Made by a program: the position numbers and the translations under genes. This document shows, piece after piece, positions 1 through 4,167 of a DNA stretch of 5,831 nucleotides. The stretch spans positions 1 through 5,831 of the forward strand of contig JAKDMK010000173.1 of assembly GCA_030452365.1 (NCBI GenBank), in the 5' to 3' direction. The notes beneath the pieces are model-generated. The model did no database searches, was not told the origin of the DNA, and saw only the letters and a list, made by a program, of their open reading frames with translations. The stretch comes from Nitrococcus sp. Its GTDB lineage: Bacteria > Pseudomonadota > Gammaproteobacteria > Nitrococcales > Nitrococcaceae. Positions within the stretch are counted from its first letter, which is position 1; every line of letters begins with the position of its first letter.

Positions 1-60
1 TGGGCTACACTGCGCTCGCGGCGCCTTGTCTTGCGAAAAAATGGCCTCCGGCGCGCCGTC

Positions 61-408
61 GTGGGTGAATGTCAACAGACCCTACTCCACAGTGAGGAAG
101 CGAAGCTCGATGGTTTCCCCGATGACGAGTGCGTAGCCTATGACGAGGCGATCCGTGCGAGTGGTCATTGCCTAGCCTCGGAGGCGCTGCAATCGGTGCA
201 TACCGCAACCACCGTGCGTGTCCGCGACGGCAAGGTCGCCGTTACCGACGGCCCCTTCGCGGAGACCAAGGAGCAGTTGGCCGGGTTCTATCTGATCGAC
301 GCCGCGAATCTCGATGAGGCCTTGCAGATCGCCGCCGGGATCCCGCCGGCGCGTGTCGGCAGCATCGAGGTTCGGCCGATCCGCGAGCTGGCGGGCCGTC
401 GCCTCTGA
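61..408 (+). CDS. YCII-related (DGPF-domain) protein, first of two; 5' end uncertain
   Basis: Small YCII-family protein of the DGPF subgroup. The core is clear: a VRVRDGKVAVTDGPF strand with the Asp-Gly-Pro-Phe motif at about residues 63-66, then FAETKEQLAGFYLIDA, a helix LDEALQIAA, and the C-terminal ARVGSIEVRPIREL. Members are small dimeric alpha-beta proteins; their biochemical role is not settled, and they recur beside ECF42 sigma factors, as here. The start is doubtful. I chose GTG at 61 because it gives 115 residues, a normal family length, and TLLHSEEAKLD aligns with the usual LCLIYSEE-type first strand. It has no visible Shine-Dalgarno. A TTG at 31 is an alternative, and the frame is open to the window edge, so the gene could begin outside. 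The first strand is less canonical than in the second copy. Family call is firm; the start is not. Confidence 0.8.
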   Translation: MGECQQTLLHSEEAKLDGFPDDECVAYDEAIRASGHCLASEALQSVHTATTVRVRDGKVAVTDGPFAETKEQLAGFYLIDAANLDEALQIAAGIPPARVGSIEVRPIRELAGRRL

Positions 409-424
409 GGCGCGCCTTCCACAA

Positions 425-452
425 TGTCGATCTGACCGCTCGATAAACGACT
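425..452 (+). promoter_or_regulatory. Candidate ECF42-type promoter before the second DGPF gene
   Basis: TGTCGA at 425-430 and CGAC at 449-452 are separated by 18 bases, in the 82-base gap between the two DGPF genes. From memory, ECF42 sigma factors recognise TGTCGA at -35 and CGAC or CGTC at -10. An initiation point near 460 would lie about 20 bases before the ribosome binding site. The gene for such a sigma factor lies downstream in the same cluster. I found no other TGTCGA plus spaced CG(A/T)C pair in this module; the TGTCGA at 931-936 is coding. Two short motifs could match by chance. Confidence 0.4.
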
Positions 453-480
453 AACCGATACCCGGCGTAGCGGCCGGCGC

Positions 481-487
481 GGAGGAG
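481..487 (+). promoter_or_regulatory. Ribosome binding site of the second DGPF gene
   Basis: GGAGGAG lies immediately before the ATG at 491, with about five bases between GGAGG and the start. It fixes that start, in contrast to the first DGPF gene, which has no such site. Confidence 0.75.
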
Positions 488-490
488 CGC

Positions 491-862
491 ATGAAATATC
501 TGTGCCTCGCCTACGAGCAAGAGGAGACACTCAACGCGCTGACCCCAAGCGAGTGGGAAAGCCTCAGGGCAGAGACGCTCTCCTACGTCGAGACGCTGCG
601 AGAGAGTGGCCGCCTGGTCGCCACCGAAGCCCTGCAGAGTGCCCGCAGTGCATCCAAGCTCCAGGTGCGTAATGGCAAGCTCAGCGTCACCGATGGCCCG
701 TTCGCGGAGACCAAGGAGCAGTTGGGAGGCTTTTTCCTGATCGAGGCCAAGGACTTCAATGAGGCAATCCAGGTGGCATCGAAGTGGCCCTCGGCGCGCC
801 TCGGAACCATCGAGGTACGACCGATCGAACCGGCGCTCAGGCCAGAGCGCCGCTACGGCTAG
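491..862 (+). CDS. YCII-related (DGPF-domain) protein, second copy
   Basis: A 123-residue YCII/DGPF protein. It starts with the canonical first strand MKYLCLAYEQEE, followed by helices, LQVRNGKLSVTDGPF (DGPF at residues 68-71), AETKEQLGGFFLIEAKD, a helix NEAIQVASKWP and the strand ARLGTIEVRPIEP. The start is set by GGAGGAG just upstream. It is a tandem paralogue of the preceding gene: 25 bases around the DGPF motif (256-280 and 701-725) are identical. The next gene's ribosome binding site lies about 45 bases after its stop, so the two are probably cotranscribed. Family members have a ferredoxin-like alpha-beta fold, and some YCII relatives act as small enzymes, but no reaction can be assigned here. 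The genetic link to ECF42 sigma factors suggests it is part of the sigma regulon or signalling path. Confidence 0.92.
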   Translation: MKYLCLAYEQEETLNALTPSEWESLRAETLSYVETLRESGRLVATEALQSARSASKLQVRNGKLSVTDGPFAETKEQLGGFFLIEAKDFNEAIQVASKWPSARLGTIEVRPIEPALRPERRYG

Positions 863-919
863 GATATTTCGGCAGGCCCCGAGGGCATGAACTCAAAGGT
901 AACCGCCAGGAGAGAGACG

Positions 920-1282
920 ATGGGAAGGTATGTCGATGGCTTTGTGGTACCGGTTCCGAAACACAACGTAGAGGCGTACCGGCGCATGGCGGAGGACATG
1001 GGCAAGGTCTGGAAGGAGTACGGTGCGATCGAGTTCGTCGCGTGCATTGCCGAAAATGTTAAACCCGGCAAGATCACCTCGTTCCCGCAAAGTGTCCAGC
1101 TCAAGTCGGATGAGGTGGTGGTTTTGGCGTGGATCGCCTACGAGTCGCGCGAGCAGCGCGATCGGATCAACGAGCAGGTGATGAAGGACCCGCGCATTAC
1201 CGAGAGCATGCACGCGGCATCGATGCCGTTTGACGGCAAGCGTATGTTCTGGGGCGGCTTCGAGCTGCTGGTCGACCTGTAG
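920..1282 (+). CDS. DUF1428 family protein (YbaA-like)
   Basis: Encodes 120 residues, close to the usual DUF1428 length. Family signatures are visible: MGRYVDGFVVPVPK at the N-terminus, YRRMAEDMGKVWKEYGAIEF in the first helix region, the strand VVVLAWIAYESREQRDRIN, VMKDPRI and the C-terminal MPFDGKRMFWGGFELLVDL. The fold is predicted to be a dimeric alpha-beta barrel related to YCII and ABM domains; the biochemical role is unknown. I chose ATG at 920 over the in-frame ATG at 887 because AGGAGAG at 908-914 sits five bases before it and homologues begin at this point. It lies in the same direction between the DGPF genes and the sigma gene. A strong hairpin begins right at its stop codon. Confidence 0.92.
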   Translation: MGRYVDGFVVPVPKHNVEAYRRMAEDMGKVWKEYGAIEFVACIAENVKPGKITSFPQSVQLKSDEVVVLAWIAYESREQRDRINEQVMKDPRITESMHAASMPFDGKRMFWGGFELLVDL

Positions 1283-1322
1283 GGCCTGTTCATAATCTCC
1301 CACGGGAGATATGAACGGCCCT
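1281..1322 (+). promoter_or_regulatory. Long imperfect hairpin between the DUF1428 gene and the sigma gene
   Basis: The left arm AGGGCCTGTTCAT (1281-1293) pairs with ATGAACGGCCCT (1311-1322) through 12 base pairs and one bulged T at 1287. The inner arms ATCTCCC (1295-1301) and GGGAGAT (1304-1310) continue the stem after a bulged A at 1294. The result is about 18 pairs with a tiny loop. No T-run follows, so it is not a canonical intrinsic terminator. The stem also buries the in-frame ATG at 1311. It could act as an RNA stability or attenuation element that separates sigma expression from the upstream genes, or as a DNA palindrome bound by a regulator. Confidence 0.65.
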
Positions 1323-1352
1323 AGCGCCGCGCAGGTGGGTCCAGCCGGCTCG

Positions 1353-2609
1353 ATGAGCGAACAAGGCGCCGAGCGGGTACGCGCCATCGTCGAGGCGACC
1401 TATCGCGCCGAGTCGCGGCGTGTGCTCGCCACCTTTATCCGGCTGCTCGGCGACTTCGATCTCGCCGAGGAAGCGCTGCATGACGCCTTCGCCGCGGCCG
1501 TGGACCAATGGCCGCGGCACGGCGTCCCGAACAGCCCGCGCGCATGGCTGGTCTCCGCGGGGCGCTTCAAGGCCATCGACGCTATCCGCCGGCGTGCCCG
1601 CTTTGACGCCTCCCTGAGCGAGATCGCGCATCAGATCGAGACCGCGTCCGAAGGCGGTGCCGAGCCCGACGACAAGGCCGTGCAGGACGACCACCTGCGG
1701 CTTATCTTCACCTGCTGCCACCCGGCCCTGTCGCCCGAGGCCCAGGTCGCATTGACCCTGCGCGAGGTCTGCGGGCTCACCACCGAAGCGATCGCGCGCG
1801 CCTTCCTCGCCTCACCCTCCACCCTGGCGCAACGCATCGTGCGCGCTAAGGCGAAGATTCGCGACGCCGGGATTCCCTACGCAGTGCCGGGTGCGGCGGA
1901 CCTGCCGGAGCGGCTTGAGAGCGTGCTGCGCGTGATCTACCTGGTGTTCAATGAGGGCTATTCCCCCTCCTCTGGGCAGGCGGTGACGCGGCACGACCTG
2001 TCGGCCGAAGCGATACGCCTGGGCACGTTGCTGATCGAGCTACTGCCCGAGCCCGAGGCCGTCGGACTATTAGCACTGATGCTGCTGAACGAATCACGAC
2101 GCCTCGCGAGAACATCCGCGAGTGGCGATCTGGTGCTGCTCGACGAGCAGGACCGCTCGTTGTGGAACCGGAAGCAGATCGCCAAGGGAATCTCGCTGGT
2201 GGAGCGCGCACTGGCATCGCGGCGTTTCGGACCGTATACGCTCCAGGCGGCCATCTCGGCGGTGCACGCGGAGGCGGCCAGCGGCGCGGCCACCGATTGG
2301 CCGCAGATAGCAGGGCTCTACGACGTGCTGGCGCGGGTGATGCGCTCACCCGTTGTCGAGCTGAACCGCGCCGTGGCCATAGCCATGCGCGATGGCCCCG
2401 AGGCCGGGCTTGCGCTCATCGACGCCATTCTCGCGCGCGGCGAGTTGACGGACTACAGCTTCGCGCACGCGGCGCGGGCGGATCTATGCCGGCGGCTGGG
2501 CCGGCACGCGCAAGCGCGGCTGGCCTACCAACAAGCTCTCACCCTCACCCGCCAGGAGCCGGAGCGGCGGTTTCTCAAGCGACGGCTGGGGGAGCTGCCG
2601 GTCCAGTGA
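1353..2609 (+). CDS. ECF42-type RNA polymerase sigma factor with TPR-like C-terminal extension
   Basis: A 418-residue sigma factor of the large ECF type. Region 2 is at about residues 10-80 (AEEALHDAFAAAVDQWP, PRAWLVSAGRFKAIDAIRRR). The signature LRLIFTCCHPALSPEAQVAL starts near 116. Region 4 follows, with LREVCGLTTEAIARAFL and TLAQRIVRAKAKI as its helix-turn-helix. Next comes the conserved VIYLVFNEGYSPSSG segment near 195-210 (DUF6596). An alpha-helical TPR-like tail (about 300-415, including AHAARADLCRRLGRHAQARLAY) closes the protein. It would direct core RNA polymerase to its own promoters; the family has no typical anti-sigma factor and is linked to DGPF genes, which lie just upstream here. 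I prefer ATG at 1353 because family members start a few residues before the V..TYR.ES helix. ATG 1311 lies in the hairpin; GTG 1335 is another option. The only candidate ribosome binding site, AGGTGGG at 1333-1339, is distant. Confidence 0.93.
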   Translation: MSEQGAERVRAIVEATYRAESRRVLATFIRLLGDFDLAEEALHDAFAAAVDQWPRHGVPNSPRAWLVSAGRFKAIDAIRRRARFDASLSEIAHQIETASEGGAEPDDKAVQDDHLRLIFTCCHPALSPEAQVALTLREVCGLTTEAIARAFLASPSTLAQRIVRAKAKIRDAGIPYAVPGAADLPERLESVLRVIYLVFNEGYSPSSGQAVTRHDLSAEAIRLGTLLIELLPEPEAVGLLALMLLNESRRLARTSASGDLVLLDEQDRSLWNRKQIAKGISLVERALASRRFGPYTLQAAISAVHAEAASGAATDWPQIAGLYDVLARVMRSPVVELNRAVAIAMRDGPEAGLALIDAILARGELTDYSFAHAARADLCRRLGRHAQARLAYQQALTLTRQEPERRFLKRRLGELPVQ

Positions 2610-2639
2610 GCACCGGTGGGCAGTAACCGAAGCCGCTAC

Positions 2640-2681
2640 CCTCAGCTCAATCCCTATCTGAGCTTCGACGGCCAATGCAGG
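2640..2681 (+). pseudogene. N-terminal remnant of a VOC/glyoxalase (PhnB-like) gene
   Basis: Thirty bases after the sigma stop, one frame reads PQLNPYLSFDGQCRQ. QLNPYLSFDGQC matches the usual first strand of PhnB-like VOC proteins (M-Q-x-NPYL-x-F-DGQC), with CCT where the start ATG would be. Similarity stops after the Cys and the frame ends at TGA 2694-2696. VOC genes are frequent members of DGPF/ECF42 clusters, so the position is right for a lost last gene. The match is only about a dozen codons and is inferred from memory of the family. Confidence 0.45.
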
Positions 2682-2784
2682 CAAGGTGTTCCTTGAACTG
2701 TCAGCGGAATCTTAATCGAAGGCGTTGCAGGCCGGAGTGTTATTGGAGGTGCATTGTGAGCAAGATCATCAAATCCCTTCGTAA
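2677..2784 (+). pseudogene. C-terminal remnant of a HigB/RelE-type toxin gene
   Basis: In the frame ending at TAA 2782-2784 the sequence reads GKVFLELSAES, a TAA at 2713-2715, then SKALQAGVLLEVHCEQDHQ and IPS. This resembles the last 35-40 residues of HigB-type (RelE superfamily) toxins, which end with a helix, an L-x-KAL-x-x-G-x-L-x-EV motif and an acidic tail that overlaps the antitoxin start. That overlap is kept here: the frame crosses the GTG start of the downstream antitoxin. The catalytic N-terminal two thirds is absent, replaced by the VOC-like remnant, and the frame has an internal stop, so no active toxin can be made. The call rests on short similarity plus the toxin-before-antitoxin layout. 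Confidence 0.5.
2745..2749 (+). promoter_or_regulatory. Ribosome binding site of the HigA-type gene
   Basis: GGAGG lies six bases before the GTG at 2756. It supports that GTG over the in-frame ATG at 2675, whose extra 27 codons read through the toxin remnant in another frame. Confidence 0.7.
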
Positions 2785-3058
2785 CGATCTGGCCGCGCTC
2801 CATGAAGCGGGCGCGATCAGCAAGGTGCCCATGCGCGAGTTCGACGCCATTTGCCCGCCGCCAGTGCGGGAGTTGAGTGCCGCCGATATCAAGCGCCTGC
2901 GCGCGGGGTTGAAGTTCAGCCAGCCGGTGTTCGCGCACCACCTGCACACCACGGCCTCGACCGTGCGCAAGTGGGAGCAAGGCGAGACGCGCCCGACTGG
3001 CCCAGCGCTCAAGCTCCTCAACGTCATCGCCGACAAGGGCATACAGGCCATCATCTGA
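2756..3058 (+). CDS. HigA-type antitoxin, helix-turn-helix transcriptional regulator (orphan)
   Basis: A 100-residue HTH protein of the HigA/NadS-like antitoxin group. An N-terminal helical part (SKIIKSLRNDLAALHEAGA, residues 2-20) leads to the linker MREFDAICPPPVREL and an Xre-like HTH at about residues 40-95. SQPVFAHHLHTTASTVRKWE holds the turn and recognition helix, and QGETRPTGPALKLLNVIADKG closes the fold. Such proteins neutralise a HigB ribosome-dependent mRNase and repress their own operon through the HTH. The GTG start is set by GGAGG six bases upstream; the 27 codons before it in the same frame are not family-like. The partner toxin upstream survives only as a C-terminal scrap, so this is a solitary antitoxin that may persist as a repressor or as an anti-addiction factor against related toxins. 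An inverted repeat follows the stop within three bases. Confidence 0.88.
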   Translation: MSKIIKSLRNDLAALHEAGAISKVPMREFDAICPPPVRELSAADIKRLRAGLKFSQPVFAHHLHTTASTVRKWEQGETRPTGPALKLLNVIADKGIQAII

Positions 3059-3060
3059 TG

Positions 3061-3091
3061 CCTGACGCGGCAGGCAGGCATTGGCGTCAGG
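3061..3091 (+). terminator. Inverted repeat just after the HigA-type gene; possible weak terminator
   Basis: CCTGACGC (3061-3068) and GCGTCAGG (3084-3091) are perfect 8-bp inverted arms around a 15-base loop, starting two bases after the antitoxin stop. Only TTT follows, so termination would be weak. Position is the main argument. Confidence 0.4.
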
Positions 3092-3176
3092 TTTGGGCGG
3101 CGATGGCGCTGAGAATGGCTGGAAGCGGCGTGACGCCATTGTTTAGTATATAGCTCTCAAGCTATCCACCCGGCTG

Positions 3177-3198
3177 TTACTCACAATCTTACTCACAA
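3177..3198. repeat. Tandem 10-bp direct repeat TTACTCACAA
   Basis: TTACTCACAA occurs at 3177-3186 and exactly again at 3189-3198, a 12-base period. It lies in non-coding DNA between the orphan antitoxin and hicBA. It could be a pair of regulator or recombinase arm sites; no partner protein is identifiable. Confidence 0.6.
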
Positions 3199-3243
3199 AT
3201 GATAGTCGCTGTACCTGATCATCCACCATGCCCCACCGGCGTG

Positions 3244-3300
3244 AAACCCACCGCTCGGTATCGTGACACTCACGGTAACGCGAACGGCCGGTGAGACTAC
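3244..3300 (+). repeat. Left copy of a degenerate repeat flanking hicBA
   Basis: Bases 3255-3272 are identical to 3907-3924 and the match continues GGT after one mismatch. Upstream, GAAACCCACCGCTCGG resembles 3885-3900. Downstream, CGAACGGCCGGTGAG (3281-3295) resembles 3981-3995 with two mismatches. Relative to the right copy, about 50 bases between these blocks and 9 bases of the hairpin are missing. It looks like an internally deleted paralogue of the start of the gene remnant at 3915. Confidence 0.6.
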
Positions 3301-3334
3301 ATTGCCGTGGTGCGCGTGCCACTGCGTGACGCCA

Positions 3335-3356
3335 ACAAAAACCCGGCACACGGCCG
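3335..3356 (+). repeat. Repeat of the terminator-like motif ACAAAAACCCGGC
   Basis: These 22 bases match 3883-3904 with two mismatches. The right-hand version folds into a perfect 7-bp stem; this one is a damaged form with only about four pairs. It adds to the set of repeated blocks on both sides of hicBA. Confidence 0.55.
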
Positions 3357-3390
3357 ATAGTCACCACCGAAAGCTCGCAATGTCTACCAC

Positions 3391-3430
3391 GGTAGTCATA
3401 TGATGATACGGGCTAACACTATATGAGCAT
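3391..3430 (+). promoter_or_regulatory. Likely promoter/operator region of hicBA
   Basis: A locally AT-rich leader sits directly before hicB. ATATGATGAT (3398-3407) and ATATGAGCAT (3421-3430) form an 8-of-10 direct repeat spaced 23 bases, about two helix turns, as might suit autoregulation by the HicAB complex. No clean -35/-10 pair is visible, so the exact promoter is not assigned. Confidence 0.3.
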
Positions 3431-3445
3431 GTGGAGGACAATCTC

Positions 3446-3688
3446 ATGCCAGGTCGCTTGATTGTCGTGAAGGCGGTACGTGATGCCGAAGCGGGAGTAT
3501 GGCTCGTTGAGTCATCAGACGTGCCCGGCCTGAACCTGGAGGGCGAGACACTGGAGGAGCTCTCCGACAAGCTACCGGGGGCCATCCTCGATCTGCTAGA
3601 AGCGGCGGGCGATCTTAGCGACGGGGTCGACGTGCCGGTTGAGTTGATCGCCCATGCCAGCACCCGAGTTCGCGCCCCAGCGACGTGA
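3446..3688 (+). CDS. hicB: HicB-type antitoxin (DUF1902 family)
   Basis: An 80-residue HicB-like protein. The fold signature is present: RLIVVKAVRDAEAGVWLVES (strands 1-2), DVPGLNLEGETLEEL (the D-x-PG-L motif and following helix), KLPGAILDLLEAAGD, and the closing strand VPVELIAH. It matches the DUF1902 antitoxins that pair with HicA. It would bind HicA, occlude its active site and probably autoregulate the operon. No separate C-terminal HTH or RHH domain is visible, so DNA binding would need the complex or an N-terminal surface. ATG 3446 is preferred over GTG 3431 because GGAGG at 3433-3437 lies eight bases before it. The stop overlaps the hicA start by four bases, which indicates translational coupling. 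The order antitoxin-toxin is opposite to the classical hicAB order but usual for this subgroup. Confidence 0.87.
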   Translation: MPGRLIVVKAVRDAEAGVWLVESSDVPGLNLEGETLEELSDKLPGAILDLLEAAGDLSDGVDVPVELIAHASTRVRAPAT

Positions 3689-3879
3689 ATGACTATGGCA
3701 AGCAAGTTCGCGGCATACTAGCGGACCATGGCTGCCGGCTTCTCCGGCAAGGCCGCGGCGATCACGAGGTATGGACCAGCCCGCGCGCCACCAAGCCTTT
3801 CACGGTTCCTTTCAAAATTAAATCCCGCCATACAGCCAACGGTATCCTGAAGGATGCAGGGTTGCCGAAGACGTTCTAA
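3685..3879 (+). CDS. hicA: HicA family mRNA interferase toxin
   Basis: A 64-residue HicA toxin with the full small dsRBD-like fold. An N-terminal helix (KQVRGILADHGCRLL) precedes the strand RQGRGDHEVW, which holds the catalytic-type His27 in the G-(S/D)-H position. The strand KPFTVPFKIKSRHTANGILK and a last helix DAGLPKTF follow, a hallmark ending of this subgroup. HicA cleaves mRNA during stress when HicB is degraded; free toxin slows growth. It starts at GTG 3685 inside GTGA, overlapping the hicB stop, with no ribosome binding site of its own, so it depends on hicB translation. Length and key residues look intact, so the pair is probably functional. A minus-strand terminator lies about five bases after its stop. 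Confidence 0.9.
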   Translation: MNDYGKQVRGILADHGCRLLRQGRGDHEVWTSPRATKPFTVPFKIKSRHTANGILKDAGLPKTF

Positions 3880-3884
3880 CTCAC

Positions 3885-3907
3885 AAAAACCCGGCGCTCG
3901 GCCGGGT
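3885..3907 (-). terminator. Intrinsic terminator for leftward transcription
   Basis: ACCCGGC (3889-3895) and GCCGGGT (3901-3907) form a perfect 7-bp stem with a five-base loop. The run AAAAA at 3885-3889 becomes UUUUU after the stem on the minus strand. There is no T-run on the plus side. It would stop transcripts from the minus-strand RHH gene before they run antisense into hicA. Confidence 0.6.
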
Positions 3908-4000
3908 CGGTATCGTGACACTCAAGGTGCGCGACTGGCGGGAATACAATGCTTTGGTCCATGGACCAGCGTGGACCAGGCGCAAGGCCGGTGAGCTGCT
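3907..4000 (+). repeat. Right copy of the degenerate repeat flanking hicBA
   Basis: Bases 3907-3928 match 3255-3276 with one mismatch, and 3981-3995 match 3281-3295 with two. This longer copy includes the start of the truncated gene at 3915. The pair of copies brackets hicBA as degenerate direct repeats. Confidence 0.55.
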
Positions 4001-4121
4001 CGCGGCGATGGAGAAGGCGAAGGGGGCGCTCAAGCGAGGGGATACTCTCCCGCAGTCGCACGATGTTACCACGGGCACACTCTCTGCCCTCGGCATCACC
4101 AAGAGCCAGTCATCGCGCTGA
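3915..4121 (+). pseudogene. Truncated phage/plasmid-type gene fragment ended by a probable nonsense change
   Basis: The frame from GTG 3915 reads VTLKVRDWREYNALVHGPAW, then RRKAGELLAAMEKAKGALKR, then TLSALGITKSQSSR and TGA. The pattern (A)ERKAGELLAxMEKxKG ... TLSDLGISKxQSSRWQ-LA belongs to a family of phage- and plasmid-borne DNA-binding-like proteins. The Trp that always follows QSSR is replaced here by TGA at 4119-4121, and the frame continues QQAASVP, as homologues would. That implies TGG to TGA. The N-terminal third is also not family-like, and no ribosome binding site precedes the GTG. I therefore call a fragment rather than a 68-residue gene. The family assignment is from motif memory, and its function is not firmly known; roles in replication or partition are plausible. 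It lies between hicBA and the RHH gene in the decayed island. Confidence 0.5.
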
Positions 4122-4155
4122 CAGCAAGCGGCCTCGGTTCCGCGCGGCGCAATCG

Positions 4156-4167
4156 ACTACCGGTAGT
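4156..4167. repeat. Palindrome site 1 (ACTACCGGTAGT), at the RHH gene stop
   Basis: A perfect 12-bp palindrome overlapping the last base of the RHH stop codon. Its 15-base context CGACTACCGGTAGTT is identical to the context of site 2. Confidence 0.8.

Larger units (their letters stand above)
3092..3390. other. Gene-poor stretch of about 300 bases with short repeats
   Basis: I find no convincing gene here. It holds a 6-bp hairpin ATAGCT-ctca-AGCTAT at 3150-3165 and a tandem direct repeat at 3177-3198. A 31-codon frame at 3199-3294, starting ATG at 3199, resembles nothing I know. Two segments (about 3244-3300 and 3335-3356) recur to the right of hicBA. It reads as decayed mobile-element DNA. 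Confidence 0.5.

Noticed and set aside
931..936. Second TGTCGA as another sigma promoter
   Set aside because: It lies within the DUF1428 coding sequence and has no CG(A/T)C at the right distance.
1311..1352. ATG 1311 as the start of the sigma gene
   Set aside because: It lies inside the stable hairpin, GGGAG is only two bases away, and the extra 14 residues are not family-like; ATG 1353 fits homologues better.
893..1387. Minus-strand open frame of 164 codons opposite the DUF1428 gene
   Set aside because: It is fully antisense to a recognisable DUF1428 gene, and the translated protein has no recognisable features.
1290..1721. Minus-strand open frame of 143 codons opposite the sigma gene
   Set aside because: It is a shadow of the well-supported sigma gene in GC-rich DNA; no family motifs, and its start has no ribosome binding site.
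2675..2755. ATG 2675 as the start of the antitoxin
   Set aside because: The 27 extra codons run through the toxin remnant, while GTG 2756 has GGAGG six bases before it and matches the family start.
2654..3139. Minus-strand open frame of 161 codons opposite the antitoxin gene
   Set aside because: It is antisense to the HigA-type gene; its low-complexity Arg/Ala-rich peptide is typical of shadow frames.
3199..3294. Small + strand open frame of 31 codons starting ATG 3199
   Set aside because: There is no ribosome binding site and no recognisable similarity, and part of it lies in a repeated segment; I could not support it as a gene.
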